A stretch of 64,000 nucleotides of DNA from Chloroflexota bacterium (GTDB lineage Bacteria > Chloroflexota > Anaerolineae > Anaerolineales > DRMV01), in the NCBI GenBank assembly GCA_011322445.1, contig DRMV01000048.1, positions 62,001 to 126,000 of the forward strand, given 5' to 3'. Positions 43,417-51,770 of the stretch are shown here, one piece after another; position 1 is the stretch's first letter, and every line of letters begins with the position of its first letter. The translations under genes were made by a program, and so were the position numbers. The notes beneath the pieces are model-generated. The model had not been told where the DNA came from and did no database searches. It saw nothing but the letters and a program-made list of their open reading frames with translations.

Positions 43417-44586
43417 TCACTTATCCAAAGGCACCACTTTGATCGCAATGCCCCGGTCGCGCAGGGCATCGAGCACACTCGCCGGTGGCACTGCCGTTTC
43501 CTGCGGCACCGCGCCCGGACGCACTTCGCCGTGCACCTGCGCAATCAGCATGGCCGAAGCATGCCACCCTGTCAGGCGTTCCATCGCCCGGAAGCCGGTG
43601 GCTTCGTCATAATAATCCAGCACGTCCACCACCACTTCGGCTTCCTGCCCGCCGCGCCTGCCGCGGCCAATGGCGTGGATGACAGCCAGGTCGCGCAAGC
43701 CCTCCGGCGCAGTGATTTTCGGCGCCAGCAGCGCATGGTAGAAATCCCGCGGCTTCAGGGTGCAATCGCTCACCTGCATGGGGGTTTCCGAAAACAAGCC
43801 CAGGGTTTTGTAGGCTAAAAACCACTCGTAATGCCCCGGATAGCGCAAGGTCTTGTTGATGTAGGTCTGCAAACGCCCCTGGAAAGTCCACGGCGCGGTG
43901 GAAGCGCCGCCGGTGGTGATGAAGGCTTCCAGTTCGCCCAATGGGGGAATTTCCAGCCGCTCGTATTGGGTCAACCCTTCGACCTCGGTCAGTTTGCCGT
44001 CGATGAGCAGCGTCGTCGTGCCGTCGTATTCGTTGGTCAGGCCGTTGATGTGGAAGGTAAGGGCATAGTTCCACGGCGGTTCGGGGTGCTGGGGCAGGCC
44101 GCCGTCGTAAATGCGCACCTCTCTCGGTTCGTCGAAAGCCTCTACAAGGTACGCGCCGATGGTGTTGATCAGGCCAGGCCCCATGCCGCAATCGGGCACG
44201 ATGCTGATGCCCGCCTGCCGTGCCTGCTCGTCCAGCGCCAACTGGGCAAAGACGGTTTGGGTATGGCCGCCGATATCGGTCATGTGGGTGCGGCTGGCGA
44301 TGGCCGCCTGCGTGACGCCCAGGTTGAAGAAATAGGGCACCGCGCTGAGCACGCCGTCGGCAGGTTCCAGCAGGCGGCGGAGGGCGGCCTGGTCGGCAGC
44401 GTCCACCACCGCGGGGACGGCCACCTCGCGCCCCACTAAGGTGTTGATGCGGGCGGCGCTGCGCTCGGCCTGTGCCCAATCGGCGTCGGCCATCACCACC
44501 TGGGCAGCCTCGCCGTGCAGGGCAAAATCGTAACCGGCCGCCGTGCCCTGGCGACCGGCCCCCAAAACGACATAACGGTACGACAT
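43417..44586 (-). CDS. Saccharopine dehydrogenase-like oxidoreductase (lysine 6-dehydrogenase type)
   Basis: 389-aa NAD(P)-dependent enzyme. An N-terminal Rossmann domain (YVVLGAGRQGTAAGYDFALH) is followed by the catalytic domain with DIGGHTQTVFAQL, PDCGMGPGLINTIGAY, GGLPQHPEPPWNYALTFHI and TTGGASTAPWTFQG. This arrangement is shared with saccharopine dehydrogenase and with lysine 6-dehydrogenase of Geobacillus; the latter is the better guess on sequence because of the G-G-x-P-Q-H-P block and absence of the long saccharopine C-terminal part. It lies 10 nt downstream of the alpha/beta hydrolase gene. Substrate not proven. Confidence 0.75.
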   Translation of the reverse strand: MSYRYVVLGAGRQGTAAGYDFALHGEAAQVVMADADWAQAERSAARINTLVGREVAVPAVVDAADQAALRRLLEPADGVLSAVPYFFNLGVTQAAIASRTHMTDIGGHTQTVFAQLALDEQARQAGISIVPDCGMGPGLINTIGAYLVEAFDEPREVRIYDGGLPQHPEPPWNYALTFHINGLTNEYDGTTTLLIDGKLTEVEGLTQYERLEIPPLGELEAFITTGGASTAPWTFQGRLQTYINKTLRYPGHYEWFLAYKTLGLFSETPMQVSDCTLKPRDFYHALLAPKITAPEGLRDLAVIHAIGRGRRGGQEAEVVVDVLDYYDEATGFRAMERLTGWHASAMLIAQVHGEVRPGAVPQETAVPPASVLDALRDRGIAIKVVPLDK

Positions 44587-44596
44587 TGTCTTCCTC

Positions 44597-45439
44597 CTAC
44601 GGGGCCAGAAAACGGCTCAACAGCGGGTGCACCCGCTCAGGTTGCTCAATATGGGGCAGGTGCCCTGCTTCGGGAATCTGCTCTACGGTCACGTGCGGCA
44701 CCAGCATCCGCAGCACCTCGGCCTGTTGAGGCGGCACGGTGGCGTCGTGCTCACCCCACAATGCCAGCACGGGCACCAAAGCCCGGCCTAAAGCCAGGAA
44801 GGCCTCTTCGTGAGTGCCCAACATGCCCATCCGCACGCTGCGGTGAATGGCGCGGAAAAAGCCCTCATCCATGAACGCCCGATAGATGGCGGGCAGGCTG
44901 GAAGGCATCCGCTCAGGGCGGTAGAAATCGTGCCGCAGGCCCTCGCTGAGCACCTGACGCCCCTTGAAACACAAGACCCACTCCCCCACCCCCGGCAGCG
45001 CCAGCAAGCGCGCTTTCCAATCCATCGGCACGCCTGCCACGACGGGGTCAATCAGCGCCACCGCGCGGGTGCGCTGGGGGTAACGGCCGGCAAAGGCTGC
45101 CGCAATGGGCCCGCCCATGGAAAGCCCCACAATGCCCAGCGGCTGCCGCAAAGGGATAGCCTCAACCAAGGCATGCAATTGCCGGACATAGCATTCCAGG
45201 CCATAGTCACAATCCTGGGGGCTTTCCGGGCGCGCCGAGCGGCCACGGCCATAGAGGTCGTAGCGCAGAACGCGAAAACCGGCTTCGGCCAGATGCTCGA
45301 ACGTGCCATCCCACACACAGGAAGGCACCGAGAAGCCATGAATCAACACCACCGGCGGCCCGCTTTCAGGGCCAGCCAGTTGATACCAGGTTTTGCCCGC
45401 GGGCAACGTTGCCCAGCGGCCTTCGGAAGCAGGGGACAT
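44597..45439 (-). CDS. Alpha/beta hydrolase
   Basis: 280-aa alpha/beta hydrolase fold enzyme. The oxyanion-hole HGFSVPSCVWDG loop, the nucleophile elbow GLSMGG (Ser near residue 107), the acid D in LWGEHDATVPP and the final His in EAGHLPHIEQP are all present. The family is broad (esterases, C-C hydrolases, haloperoxidases), so no substrate can be given. It sits between the molybdenum hydroxylase gene and the saccharopine-like dehydrogenase, perhaps as a pathway enzyme hydrolysing a product of the hydroxylase. Confidence 0.85.
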   Translation of the reverse strand: MSPASEGRWATLPAGKTWYQLAGPESGPPVVLIHGFSVPSCVWDGTFEHLAEAGFRVLRYDLYGRGRSARPESPQDCDYGLECYVRQLHALVEAIPLRQPLGIVGLSMGGPIAAAFAGRYPQRTRAVALIDPVVAGVPMDWKARLLALPGVGEWVLCFKGRQVLSEGLRHDFYRPERMPSSLPAIYRAFMDEGFFRAIHRSVRMGMLGTHEEAFLALGRALVPVLALWGEHDATVPPQQAEVLRMLVPHVTVEQIPEAGHLPHIEQPERVHPLLSRFLAP

Positions 45440-45469
45440 GCTCGCACCGCCGGAGAGGGAAGGGTGAAT

Positions 45470-45526
45470 TGGTTACATGGTTACATGGTTGCCTGGTTAC
45501 GTGGTTACAGAGTTACCTGGTTGGCG
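45470..45526. repeat. TGGTTACAT/TGGTTACGT repeat reaching into the hydroxylase gene
   Basis: TTGGTTACATGG, TTACATGG, TTGCCTGG, TTACGTGG, TTACAGAG, TTACCTGG, TTGG words in a 7-9 nt period. The last part (45497 onwards) is coding: it gives the final codons and the stop codon of the molybdenum hydroxylase gene (C-terminus RQPGNSVTT). Minisatellite-like. Confidence 0.75.
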
Positions 45527-47758
45527 GGTTTCCAGGCCGGTGAGCACCCGCTCGCCTGTGAGCGGGAAGTCGTGATACCACACACCCACCGCCTGACGCA
45601 TGGCATGCATCACCGCGGAGGCAATCGGCAGGAAGGGCATTTCGCCCATGCCGCGCGCGCCATACGGCCCGCGCGGGTCGGGGAATTCCAAAATCAGGGG
45701 GCGAATACGCGGGGGAATATCCTTGACCGAGGGAATGAGGTAGGTCGAGAGGCGGTCGGTCACAACATAGCCATCTTTCTGGATGAAGTTTTCGACCAGC
45801 GTCCAGCCCAGCGCCTGCACCACGCCGCCCTCGATCTGGCCTTCCACCTGCTTGGGGTTGACCGCCCGGCCAACGTCGTTGCCCAGAATGACATCGAGCA
45901 CCCGCACCTCGCCGGTCTCGGTGTCCACTTCCAGCGCCACCGCCGCGGCCACGTAGCCATAAGCAAAATTCGGTTCAGCAAAGCCAGTGGCTTCGTCGAA
46001 CGGCGTGGTCGGCGGGGCTTTGTAAACGAATTCCACCGAAACCGGCCGCTCGCCCGCCCGCCAGCGCCACAGCGCCCGCTCGGCCGCGCCCTTGACCGCG
46101 TGCCCGGCCATGAAAGTCAGGCGGGAAGCCGACGCGCTGCCTGAATTTTCGGTGAAGGCGGTGTCGGAGACGCGCATTTCCACCTTTTCGGGGGCAATGC
46201 CCAGGGTTTCGGCGGCAATTTGCAGCATGGCGGTGTGGTGCCCCTGGCCCACTTCCGCCCCCGCGATGGACACCACCGCGTGCTCGATTTCGTCATCGCC
46301 GGTCAGTTCCACCTTCGCCCAACTGTTCTCGGGGAAGCCGAAAGAAAAGCCAACGTTCTTGAAGCCCGCGGCAAAGCCAATGCCGCGCTTAATGTGCGGC
46401 TTCGGAAGACCGCCCCAGCGGGGCCAGGCCGTGTCGTCCGCATCTTCGGGGCGATACCAGCCCTGCGGCTCCTTGCGCCAGCCAGCGGCCTTGGCGGTCT
46501 CCTCAATGACCTGAGCGATGCTCACGCCCGGCGGCACCGGCGTGCCCACCGACATCAGGCTGCCTTCCCGCAGCACATTGCGCAACCGAAGTTCCACCGG
46601 GTCCATGCCCAGGGCTTCGGCGAGTTTGTTCATCTGCATTTCGGCCACGAAGTTACCCTGCGGCCCGCCGAAGCCGCGGAACGCGCCGCCCGGCACGTTG
46701 TTGGTGTAAACCGCGTAGCCGTCCACCCACACATTCGGGATTTCGTAGGGGCCGGTGCAGGTGATGACGGCGTTGCCCAGCACCTTGTTGCTGGTGTACC
46801 AGTACGCGCCGCCGTCGGCAATCAGTTCCACCTGTGCAGCAATGACCTTGCCCTCTTTGGTCGCGCCCCATTTGGCACGCATGAAATACTGGTGGCGTTT
46901 GTGGTGGCCAATGATGGATTCTTCGCGGCTCCAGATGATTTTGACAGGGCGGTCGATGCCGCGCTGGTGCAGCCGCCAAACGGCTAAGGCGAGCACGATC
47001 TGCACCGACATATCCTCCCGTCCGCCGAACGCGCCGCCAATGGCCGGGTAAATCACGCGGATTTGCTCTTCGGGCAATTGCAGCGCGTGGGCAATCTGCT
47101 CGCGGTCTTCATGCGTCCACTGCCCGGCGACGTACACCGCAATGCGGCCTTCCTCGTCGATGAATGCCACGCCTGCTTCCGGCTGCAGGTAAGCGTGCTC
47201 CTGGGGCGGCGTGTGGTATTCGCCTTCCACAATGACGTCGGCCTGGGCGAAGGCGGCTTCCACATCGCCCTTGCGGATGCGGTCGTGGGTAAAGATGTTG
47301 GTGCCGAGTTCGGGGTGCACCAGCGGGGCATCGGGCTGCATGGCTTCCCGCGGGTCGGTCACGACTGGCAGGTCTTCGTATTCCACCCGGATGAGGTCGC
47401 GGGCGCGGGCCGCGATTTCCTCGGTTTCGGCCACCACTACCGCGACCTGGTCGCCCACAAAGCGCACCCTGTCGGCGTAAGGCTTGTTAGAGCCAGGCCC
47501 GCAGAGCACCGGCTGGTCGGGTTCCATCAAGCCGTATTCGTTGTTGGGCACATCTTTGGCGGTGAACACGCCCAACACGCCGGGCAGCGCCTCCGCGGCA
47601 GAGGTATCAATGCTCACGATGCGCGCGTGGGGCCTTCCGGCGAACAGAATTTTCATGTAAGCCATGTTGGGCAGGTCAATGTCGGCAGGGAAGAGCGCCC
47701 TGCCGGTCACTTTATCAGTGGCATCAATGCGGCGCAGGGATTGACCGAGGGTGTTCAT
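45497..47758 (-). CDS. Molybdenum hydroxylase, large (Mo-pterin) subunit, system 1
   Basis: 753-aa molybdopterin-binding subunit of the xanthine dehydrogenase family. The N-terminal part (DATDKVTGRALFPADI, then HARIVSIDTSAAEALPGV) and the Mo/pterin motifs (GGAFGGREDMSVQ, RGFGGPQGN, GAEVGQGHHTAMLQIAAETLG, GEMPFLPIAS) are typical. It lacks the AYRCSFR signature of aerobic carbon monoxide dehydrogenase. The start was set at ATG 47758 with CGGAGG 8 nt upstream; the longer frame from 47899 is a GGGGGATT repeat. The C-terminus is supplied by a repeat. FAD and FeS partners are probably the fused protein at 50296-51708. Confidence 0.9.
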   Translation of the reverse strand: MNTLGQSLRRIDATDKVTGRALFPADIDLPNMAYMKILFAGRPHARIVSIDTSAAEALPGVLGVFTAKDVPNNEYGLMEPDQPVLCGPGSNKPYADRVRFVGDQVAVVVAETEEIAARARDLIRVEYEDLPVVTDPREAMQPDAPLVHPELGTNIFTHDRIRKGDVEAAFAQADVIVEGEYHTPPQEHAYLQPEAGVAFIDEEGRIAVYVAGQWTHEDREQIAHALQLPEEQIRVIYPAIGGAFGGREDMSVQIVLALAVWRLHQRGIDRPVKIIWSREESIIGHHKRHQYFMRAKWGATKEGKVIAAQVELIADGGAYWYTSNKVLGNAVITCTGPYEIPNVWVDGYAVYTNNVPGGAFRGFGGPQGNFVAEMQMNKLAEALGMDPVELRLRNVLREGSLMSVGTPVPPGVSIAQVIEETAKAAGWRKEPQGWYRPEDADDTAWPRWGGLPKPHIKRGIGFAAGFKNVGFSFGFPENSWAKVELTGDDEIEHAVVSIAGAEVGQGHHTAMLQIAAETLGIAPEKVEMRVSDTAFTENSGSASASRLTFMAGHAVKGAAERALWRWRAGERPVSVEFVYKAPPTTPFDEATGFAEPNFAYGYVAAAVALEVDTETGEVRVLDVILGNDVGRAVNPKQVEGQIEGGVVQALGWTLVENFIQKDGYVVTDRLSTYLIPSVKDIPPRIRPLILEFPDPRGPYGARGMGEMPFLPIASAVMHAMRQAVGVWYHDFPLTGERVLTGLETRQPGNSVTT

Positions 47759-47815
47759 GGAAAACCTCCGAAAGAGTGAGGATGAGGTTCGAGGGGTGGA
47801 GGGAGGTAAGGAAGG

Positions 47816-47862
47816 TAATTGGAGGGATTGGGGGATTGGGGGGATTGGGGGATTGGGGGAAC
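47816..47862. repeat. GGGGGATT tandem repeat
   Basis: GGAGGGATT followed by GGGGGATT x4 (some GGGGGGATT), period 8-9, between the molybdenum hydroxylase start and the phosphorylase-like gene's stop. Imperfect minisatellite. Confidence 0.85.
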
Positions 47863-47895
47863 GGAGGTCACTGGGGAGCGCAAATCCTCCATCGC

Positions 47896-49599
47896 TCATT
47901 GGCGCTTCGCGATTCGCTCCGCTTCGCGACTCAACAGCCGCCGCAAAATGGCAATCGCCGACGCATACGTCGGGTCCATGCCATAATACGAAAGGCTGCC
48001 TGCGCCCAGGTTTTTGCCTTTGCTCAGAGGCGTATCCGAAGCGTAATGGATAATGCCCAGGTCGAAGGGCATCCGCTCAGCCGAAAAATGCACGATTTCG
48101 TCGCGCGGATAGCGTTTTGGGCGCACCATTTCGTAAACAGCCGAGAGATAAGGCCCGGCTTCCATTTCAATGTCGGTGTAACCTTCACGGTAGAAAACGC
48201 CCATGTAACCCGCAGTTTGCAAAAAAGTACCCCGTACCGTGACGGCTTTCTGGTTGTCGAGCACCGTGCCGTAAACCAGGTAAGGGCTGACATCGTGGGC
48301 GCTGAACGCGTTGGGGAAAAGGTAAGTGTTGCGGGAGTGCTCGTCGTGCACCACGTTGGGGATCATCACGTCGCCAATCGCGCCGTTGAGCGTCGCGGCC
48401 TTGCCCATGATATACACCCCGCGCACTTCACCCACCCGCTCAGCCACCTGGGAAAGCACATGATAAGCCGCCAGCCCCAAGGGATAGTCGATGTTGAGAA
48501 TGAACGCGTCGCTCTCTGCAAGCACATCCCACGGCAGGTCACGCAGCCGCGGGTCCACAAACTGCGGCTTCAACCGGCAGATTTCCACGACCTGGGCTTC
48601 GAGGTCAAAACTATGCTCCGAGGGAATGCGGGCAATGCCCAGCGACGCTTCATGCGCCAGTTGGCCCGCGCGGGTGTGGCGTCCTTCGGGGGTGTGCTGA
48701 TATTTCTTGAGGACGTAGTAGAGGAAATTCTCCCGGCTGGAAGGCATCGCGCCCCGCTGAATGGCTTCCCACTCGTGCTGCAAGAGTGGGTCACCCGAAG
48801 CCTCGACAAAAGTCAGCAGGGTTTTCGCATGGCGCAGCGCATAGCCGGAAAGCAAATTCGGCAGGCTGTGCGGGTTGCTGGAAACAAAATACACCGGTCG
48901 GGAAAGCACATCAGGGGCGTGCTCTTCCACCCGGTCCCACCAGGCGTAGGTTGCCCGACGATATTCATTGAGCGAGCCGCTCAACAACTGCACGAAAAAG
49001 CGCCGCTTATGCTGGCGCGCCAGCCGCAGGTTGGGCAAAAAAGCCTCGCCCCACACCTGCCGCAAACGCTGCAAGTCGTCCACGCTCATGCGCAGCGCCT
49101 CGGCCAGCGCGTGATCCTCGGTCTGACCTTCCAGCAAATCGGGGGGGGCTTCCTGCAACAGCGCGTGAAGTTTGTTCCATTCAATCTGGTAAGCCGTCAA
49201 CATGGGCACGACGTCGTCAATATCGGACCGGCTGGCGATATAACAGGCCAGGGTTTTTTCGCCATCCCAAAAACAGCGACGCCGACGGGCGCGTGCTGCC
49301 ACCGTCTCCCAGGTTTCCACATCGCCCACCCCGTGGCGTAAAAACACCTGACGGCTCTGCCCCAACAACACCCGCCGCGCCTGCACAATGCACGCCGGCA
49401 AGCGCAAAATGCCGTAAATGAAGGCGTTCAGGTCAGGCGCCGGTTCTCCCGCGTGGGGGTGCAAGAGGGAATTCGTGCGCTGGTGCACTTCTTCCAGCGC
49501 ACGCACCGGCACTTCGTCCGTGCTGCGGAGCAGGGAGTAATACGTTCGCAGATAAAGTTCAATCTCTTCCGAAGCCGTGCGCGGCACCGTGCGTTCCAT
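47896..49599 (-). CDS. Unrecognised protein with nucleoside-phosphorylase-like C-terminal half
   Basis: 567-aa protein I cannot place firmly. The N-terminal half is helical and rich in Arg/Leu. The C-terminal half (residues about 330-550) resembles the nucleoside phosphorylase superfamily: a GVYIMGKAATLNGAIGDVMI segment like the GDV(V/I)I nucleotide-site loop, then MEAGPYLSAVYEM like the conserved DMEt/ea-containing helix. There are no membrane segments. The gene lies 3 nt downstream of a small membrane protein gene and upstream of the molybdenum hydroxylase, so a purine or pyridine-base context is plausible but unproven. Confidence 0.5.
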   Translation of the reverse strand: MERTVPRTASEEIELYLRTYYSLLRSTDEVPVRALEEVHQRTNSLLHPHAGEPAPDLNAFIYGILRLPACIVQARRVLLGQSRQVFLRHGVGDVETWETVAARARRRRCFWDGEKTLACYIASRSDIDDVVPMLTAYQIEWNKLHALLQEAPPDLLEGQTEDHALAEALRMSVDDLQRLRQVWGEAFLPNLRLARQHKRRFFVQLLSGSLNEYRRATYAWWDRVEEHAPDVLSRPVYFVSSNPHSLPNLLSGYALRHAKTLLTFVEASGDPLLQHEWEAIQRGAMPSSRENFLYYVLKKYQHTPEGRHTRAGQLAHEASLGIARIPSEHSFDLEAQVVEICRLKPQFVDPRLRDLPWDVLAESDAFILNIDYPLGLAAYHVLSQVAERVGEVRGVYIMGKAATLNGAIGDVMIPNVVHDEHSRNTYLFPNAFSAHDVSPYLVYGTVLDNQKAVTVRGTFLQTAGYMGVFYREGYTDIEMEAGPYLSAVYEMVRPKRYPRDEIVHFSAERMPFDLGIIHYASDTPLSKGKNLGAGSLSYYGMDPTYASAIAILRRLLSREAERIAKRQ

Positions 49600-49602
49600 G
49601 GG

Positions 49603-50238
49603 CTACCATTCCTCCTCATCCCGTCGGCGGGCGTTCATCGACCACGAAATCAGGCCCTGCACCACGCCCCACAGCGACCACAACACCGCCCACAGCGCCA
49701 GCACACCAAACACATACACACCCGCGTAAGGCACCGGGCCGGGCACACGCCACGCCGGAGGAATGGGCACCCAGCCGTGCGTCAGATCCATCCGCACCAG
49801 AGCAATGCCCCCCACCAGCGCCAGCAAAAACACCACCGCCCCACCCCATGCGCTGATCTGCCGCTGAGAAATCCGCTTGCGGCGACGCTGCGGGCGCTCA
49901 ATATCCAGCGCCGTGTAAGGGGTAATGCCGGCAGCGCGGTACATCAGGGCATAGAGCGCCGAATACAAACCGTAAAAGAGCACCGCATACCCCACCGTGA
50001 GAATAAGAATAGCCCACGAAACCGGCAGGCCGTGAGGGCGGGCAGCCAAATCAGGGGGCACGGCAAACCAGTGGTACTGAGCGTTGTATTCCAGCGTCAG
50101 AAGGGCGGCAAAATAGGCCAACACGGGCAGCAACACAGCCATCACGCAGCCAATGCCTCCCCAGGCCGCGGGGCCACGCGTGCGCCTGGAAAACGAAGGA
50201 AGTTCCGGACGGTCGCCCGACGGGCGGTACATGCCCAT
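49603..50238 (-). CDS. Four-helix membrane protein of unknown function
   Basis: 211-aa protein with four predicted transmembrane helices (about residues 25-48, 72-94, 133-155 and 170-195) and a basic loop in the middle (RPQRRRKRISQRQ). N- and C-terminal tails are charged. The ATG at 50238 has GAGGAGG upstream; an ATG at 50259 gives seven extra residues. It lies between the FAD/FeS protein gene and the phosphorylase-like gene in the same operon, perhaps a permease or regulator for the substrate, but no family is recognised. Confidence 0.6.
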   Translation of the reverse strand: MGMYRPSGDRPELPSFSRRTRGPAAWGGIGCVMAVLLPVLAYFAALLTLEYNAQYHWFAVPPDLAARPHGLPVSWAILILTVGYAVLFYGLYSALYALMYRAAGITPYTALDIERPQRRRKRISQRQISAWGGAVVFLLALVGGIALVRMDLTHGWVPIPPAWRVPGPVPYAGVYVFGVLALWAVLWSLWGVVQGLISWSMNARRRDEEEW

Positions 50239-50295
50239 GCTTGCCTCCTCTGCTCTCAAAAGCCGAAACGCTCGCGAGGGAAACCGCGGCGGGCG

Positions 50296-51708
50296 TTACG
50301 AAGCATCCTGGGCGGCTTTTTCCACCGCGCGCACAATCTTGTAATAGCCCGTGCAGCGGCACAGGTTGCCGCTCAGCGCGTGCTGAATGGTTTCCCGGTC
50401 GGGATGCGGATGCTCCTCCAGCAACTTCACGGTAGTCATCACAAAGCCAGGCGTGCAGAAACCGCATTGCACCGCGCCGGCTTCCACAAACGCCTGCTGC
50501 ACCGCGTGCAATTTGCCATCCTGGGCAAGCCCCTCGACGGTCACCACTTCCCGGCCATACGCCGCCGGCGCAGGCACCAGGCAACTGAGCGTTGCCACGC
50601 CATCTAAAAACACCTCGCACGCGCCACACTCGCCCTCGGCGCACGCCTCTTTCGGGCCGGTAAAGCCCACTTCTTCGCGCAGCAACCGCAGCAGGCTCTT
50701 GCGGAAACCGCCTTCCAGGCTCACTTCGCGCCCATTCACCCGCAGGCGGATGGGCGTATCTTCGGTGAGCACCACGGTTTCGGGCAGCGGTTTGGGTTGA
50801 GGGCGGGTTTTGCCCCACAGTAGCGGCGGCTTTTCAGGGAAGTCTTCGGCCTCGCGCCCCTCGGCCAGGCGCTGCAAAGCACGCTTGACCAGCACAGCCA
50901 CCATGCGGCGGCGGTAAGCCGCGGAAGCGCGCAAATCGTCGATGGGGCGGGCGGCCTCAGCCGCCAACCGTGCCGCCTCGGCGACAGTAGCCTCATCCAG
51001 CCGCTTGCCCCGCAAAAAGGCTTCAGCCTCGGGGGCGCGGATGATCGTCGGGGCCACCGCGCCAAGGGTAATCTTCGCCTCTTGCACCACCTCGCCTTCC
51101 AGCGCGAGCACTGCCGCCGCGCTCACCACCGAAATCACCTGTGCCTTCCGCAAACCCATTTTGAGGAAAACGCCGCGCTGATTGGGCTGCATCGCCGGGA
51201 AGGCAATATCGGTCAGCATTTCATCGGGCGCCATCACCGTGCGACGCACACCGGTGTAAAACTCGCTCAGCGGCACGGTGCGCTCGCCGCGCACGGAACG
51301 CAGCGTGACCTGCGCGCCTAACGCCATGAGCGGCACAATCGTGTCGTTGGCCGGAGAAGCCGTGACCAGATTCCCCGCGATGGTGCCGCGGTTGCGGATC
51401 TGCGGTGACCCTACCCCAAAACTGGCCTGCGCCAGGGGGAAGCCATATTGCCGCAACAGCGGCGAAACCTCGGCCTGGCTGTGCAGCACCGTGGGGCCAA
51501 TGTGCACCCAACCATCTTTCAGCACAATTTCGTTCAGCCCGGGGATGCGGGTGACGTCGATCAAAACGTCCACGTTGGGGCGCACTTTCCGCTGCAATTC
51601 CAGCATCAAGTCGGTTGCGCCCGCCACGATACGCGCCCGCTCGCCGTGCTCGGCAAGGGCTTGCAGCGCGTCTTCAAGATTGGCGGCGAGGATGTAAGTT
51701 TTCCACAT
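50296..51708 (-). CDS. Molybdenum hydroxylase FAD and [2Fe-2S] fused subunit, system 1
   Basis: 470-aa fusion of the FAD-binding (CoxM-like) and iron-sulfur (CoxS-like) subunits. FAD domain, residues about 1-290: GATDLMLELQRKVRPN, SFGVGSPQIRNRGTIAGN and LRKAQVISVV. Then the plant-type ferredoxin domain (CAEGECGACEVFLDG, residues about 364-378) and the helical 2Fe-2S domain (CGFCTPG, then GNLCRCTGYYKIV). All eight cysteines are in place. The usual form has two separate genes, so the fusion (FAD first) is notable. It follows ppaC on the minus strand, with repeats and no terminator between. Confidence 0.93.
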   Translation of the reverse strand: MWKTYILAANLEDALQALAEHGERARIVAGATDLMLELQRKVRPNVDVLIDVTRIPGLNEIVLKDGWVHIGPTVLHSQAEVSPLLRQYGFPLAQASFGVGSPQIRNRGTIAGNLVTASPANDTIVPLMALGAQVTLRSVRGERTVPLSEFYTGVRRTVMAPDEMLTDIAFPAMQPNQRGVFLKMGLRKAQVISVVSAAAVLALEGEVVQEAKITLGAVAPTIIRAPEAEAFLRGKRLDEATVAEAARLAAEAARPIDDLRASAAYRRRMVAVLVKRALQRLAEGREAEDFPEKPPLLWGKTRPQPKPLPETVVLTEDTPIRLRVNGREVSLEGGFRKSLLRLLREEVGFTGPKEACAEGECGACEVFLDGVATLSCLVPAPAAYGREVVTVEGLAQDGKLHAVQQAFVEAGAVQCGFCTPGFVMTTVKLLEEHPHPDRETIQHALSGNLCRCTGYYKIVRAVEKAAQDAS

Positions 51709-51720
51709 GGGGGCAACTCC

Positions 51721-51766
51721 GTGTCAGATGTTCCAGTGTCAGGTGTTCCAGTGTCAAGTGTTGAGG
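51721..51766. repeat. GTGTCAGATGTTCCA tandem repeat
   Basis: GTGTCAGATGTTCCA, GTGTCAGGTGTTCCA and GTGTCAAGTGTTGAG in about 15-nt register at 51721-51765, between the FAD/FeS gene and ppaC. Related to the TTGACACGGGAACAC words at 4030-4052 (reverse complement). Confidence 0.75.
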
Positions 51767-51770
51767 GGCG

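Noticed and set aside
47759..47899. 47-residue N-terminal extension of the system-1 hydroxylase
   Set aside because: It is encoded by a GGGGGATT repeat, has no ribosome site, and the ATG at 47758 has CGGAGG.
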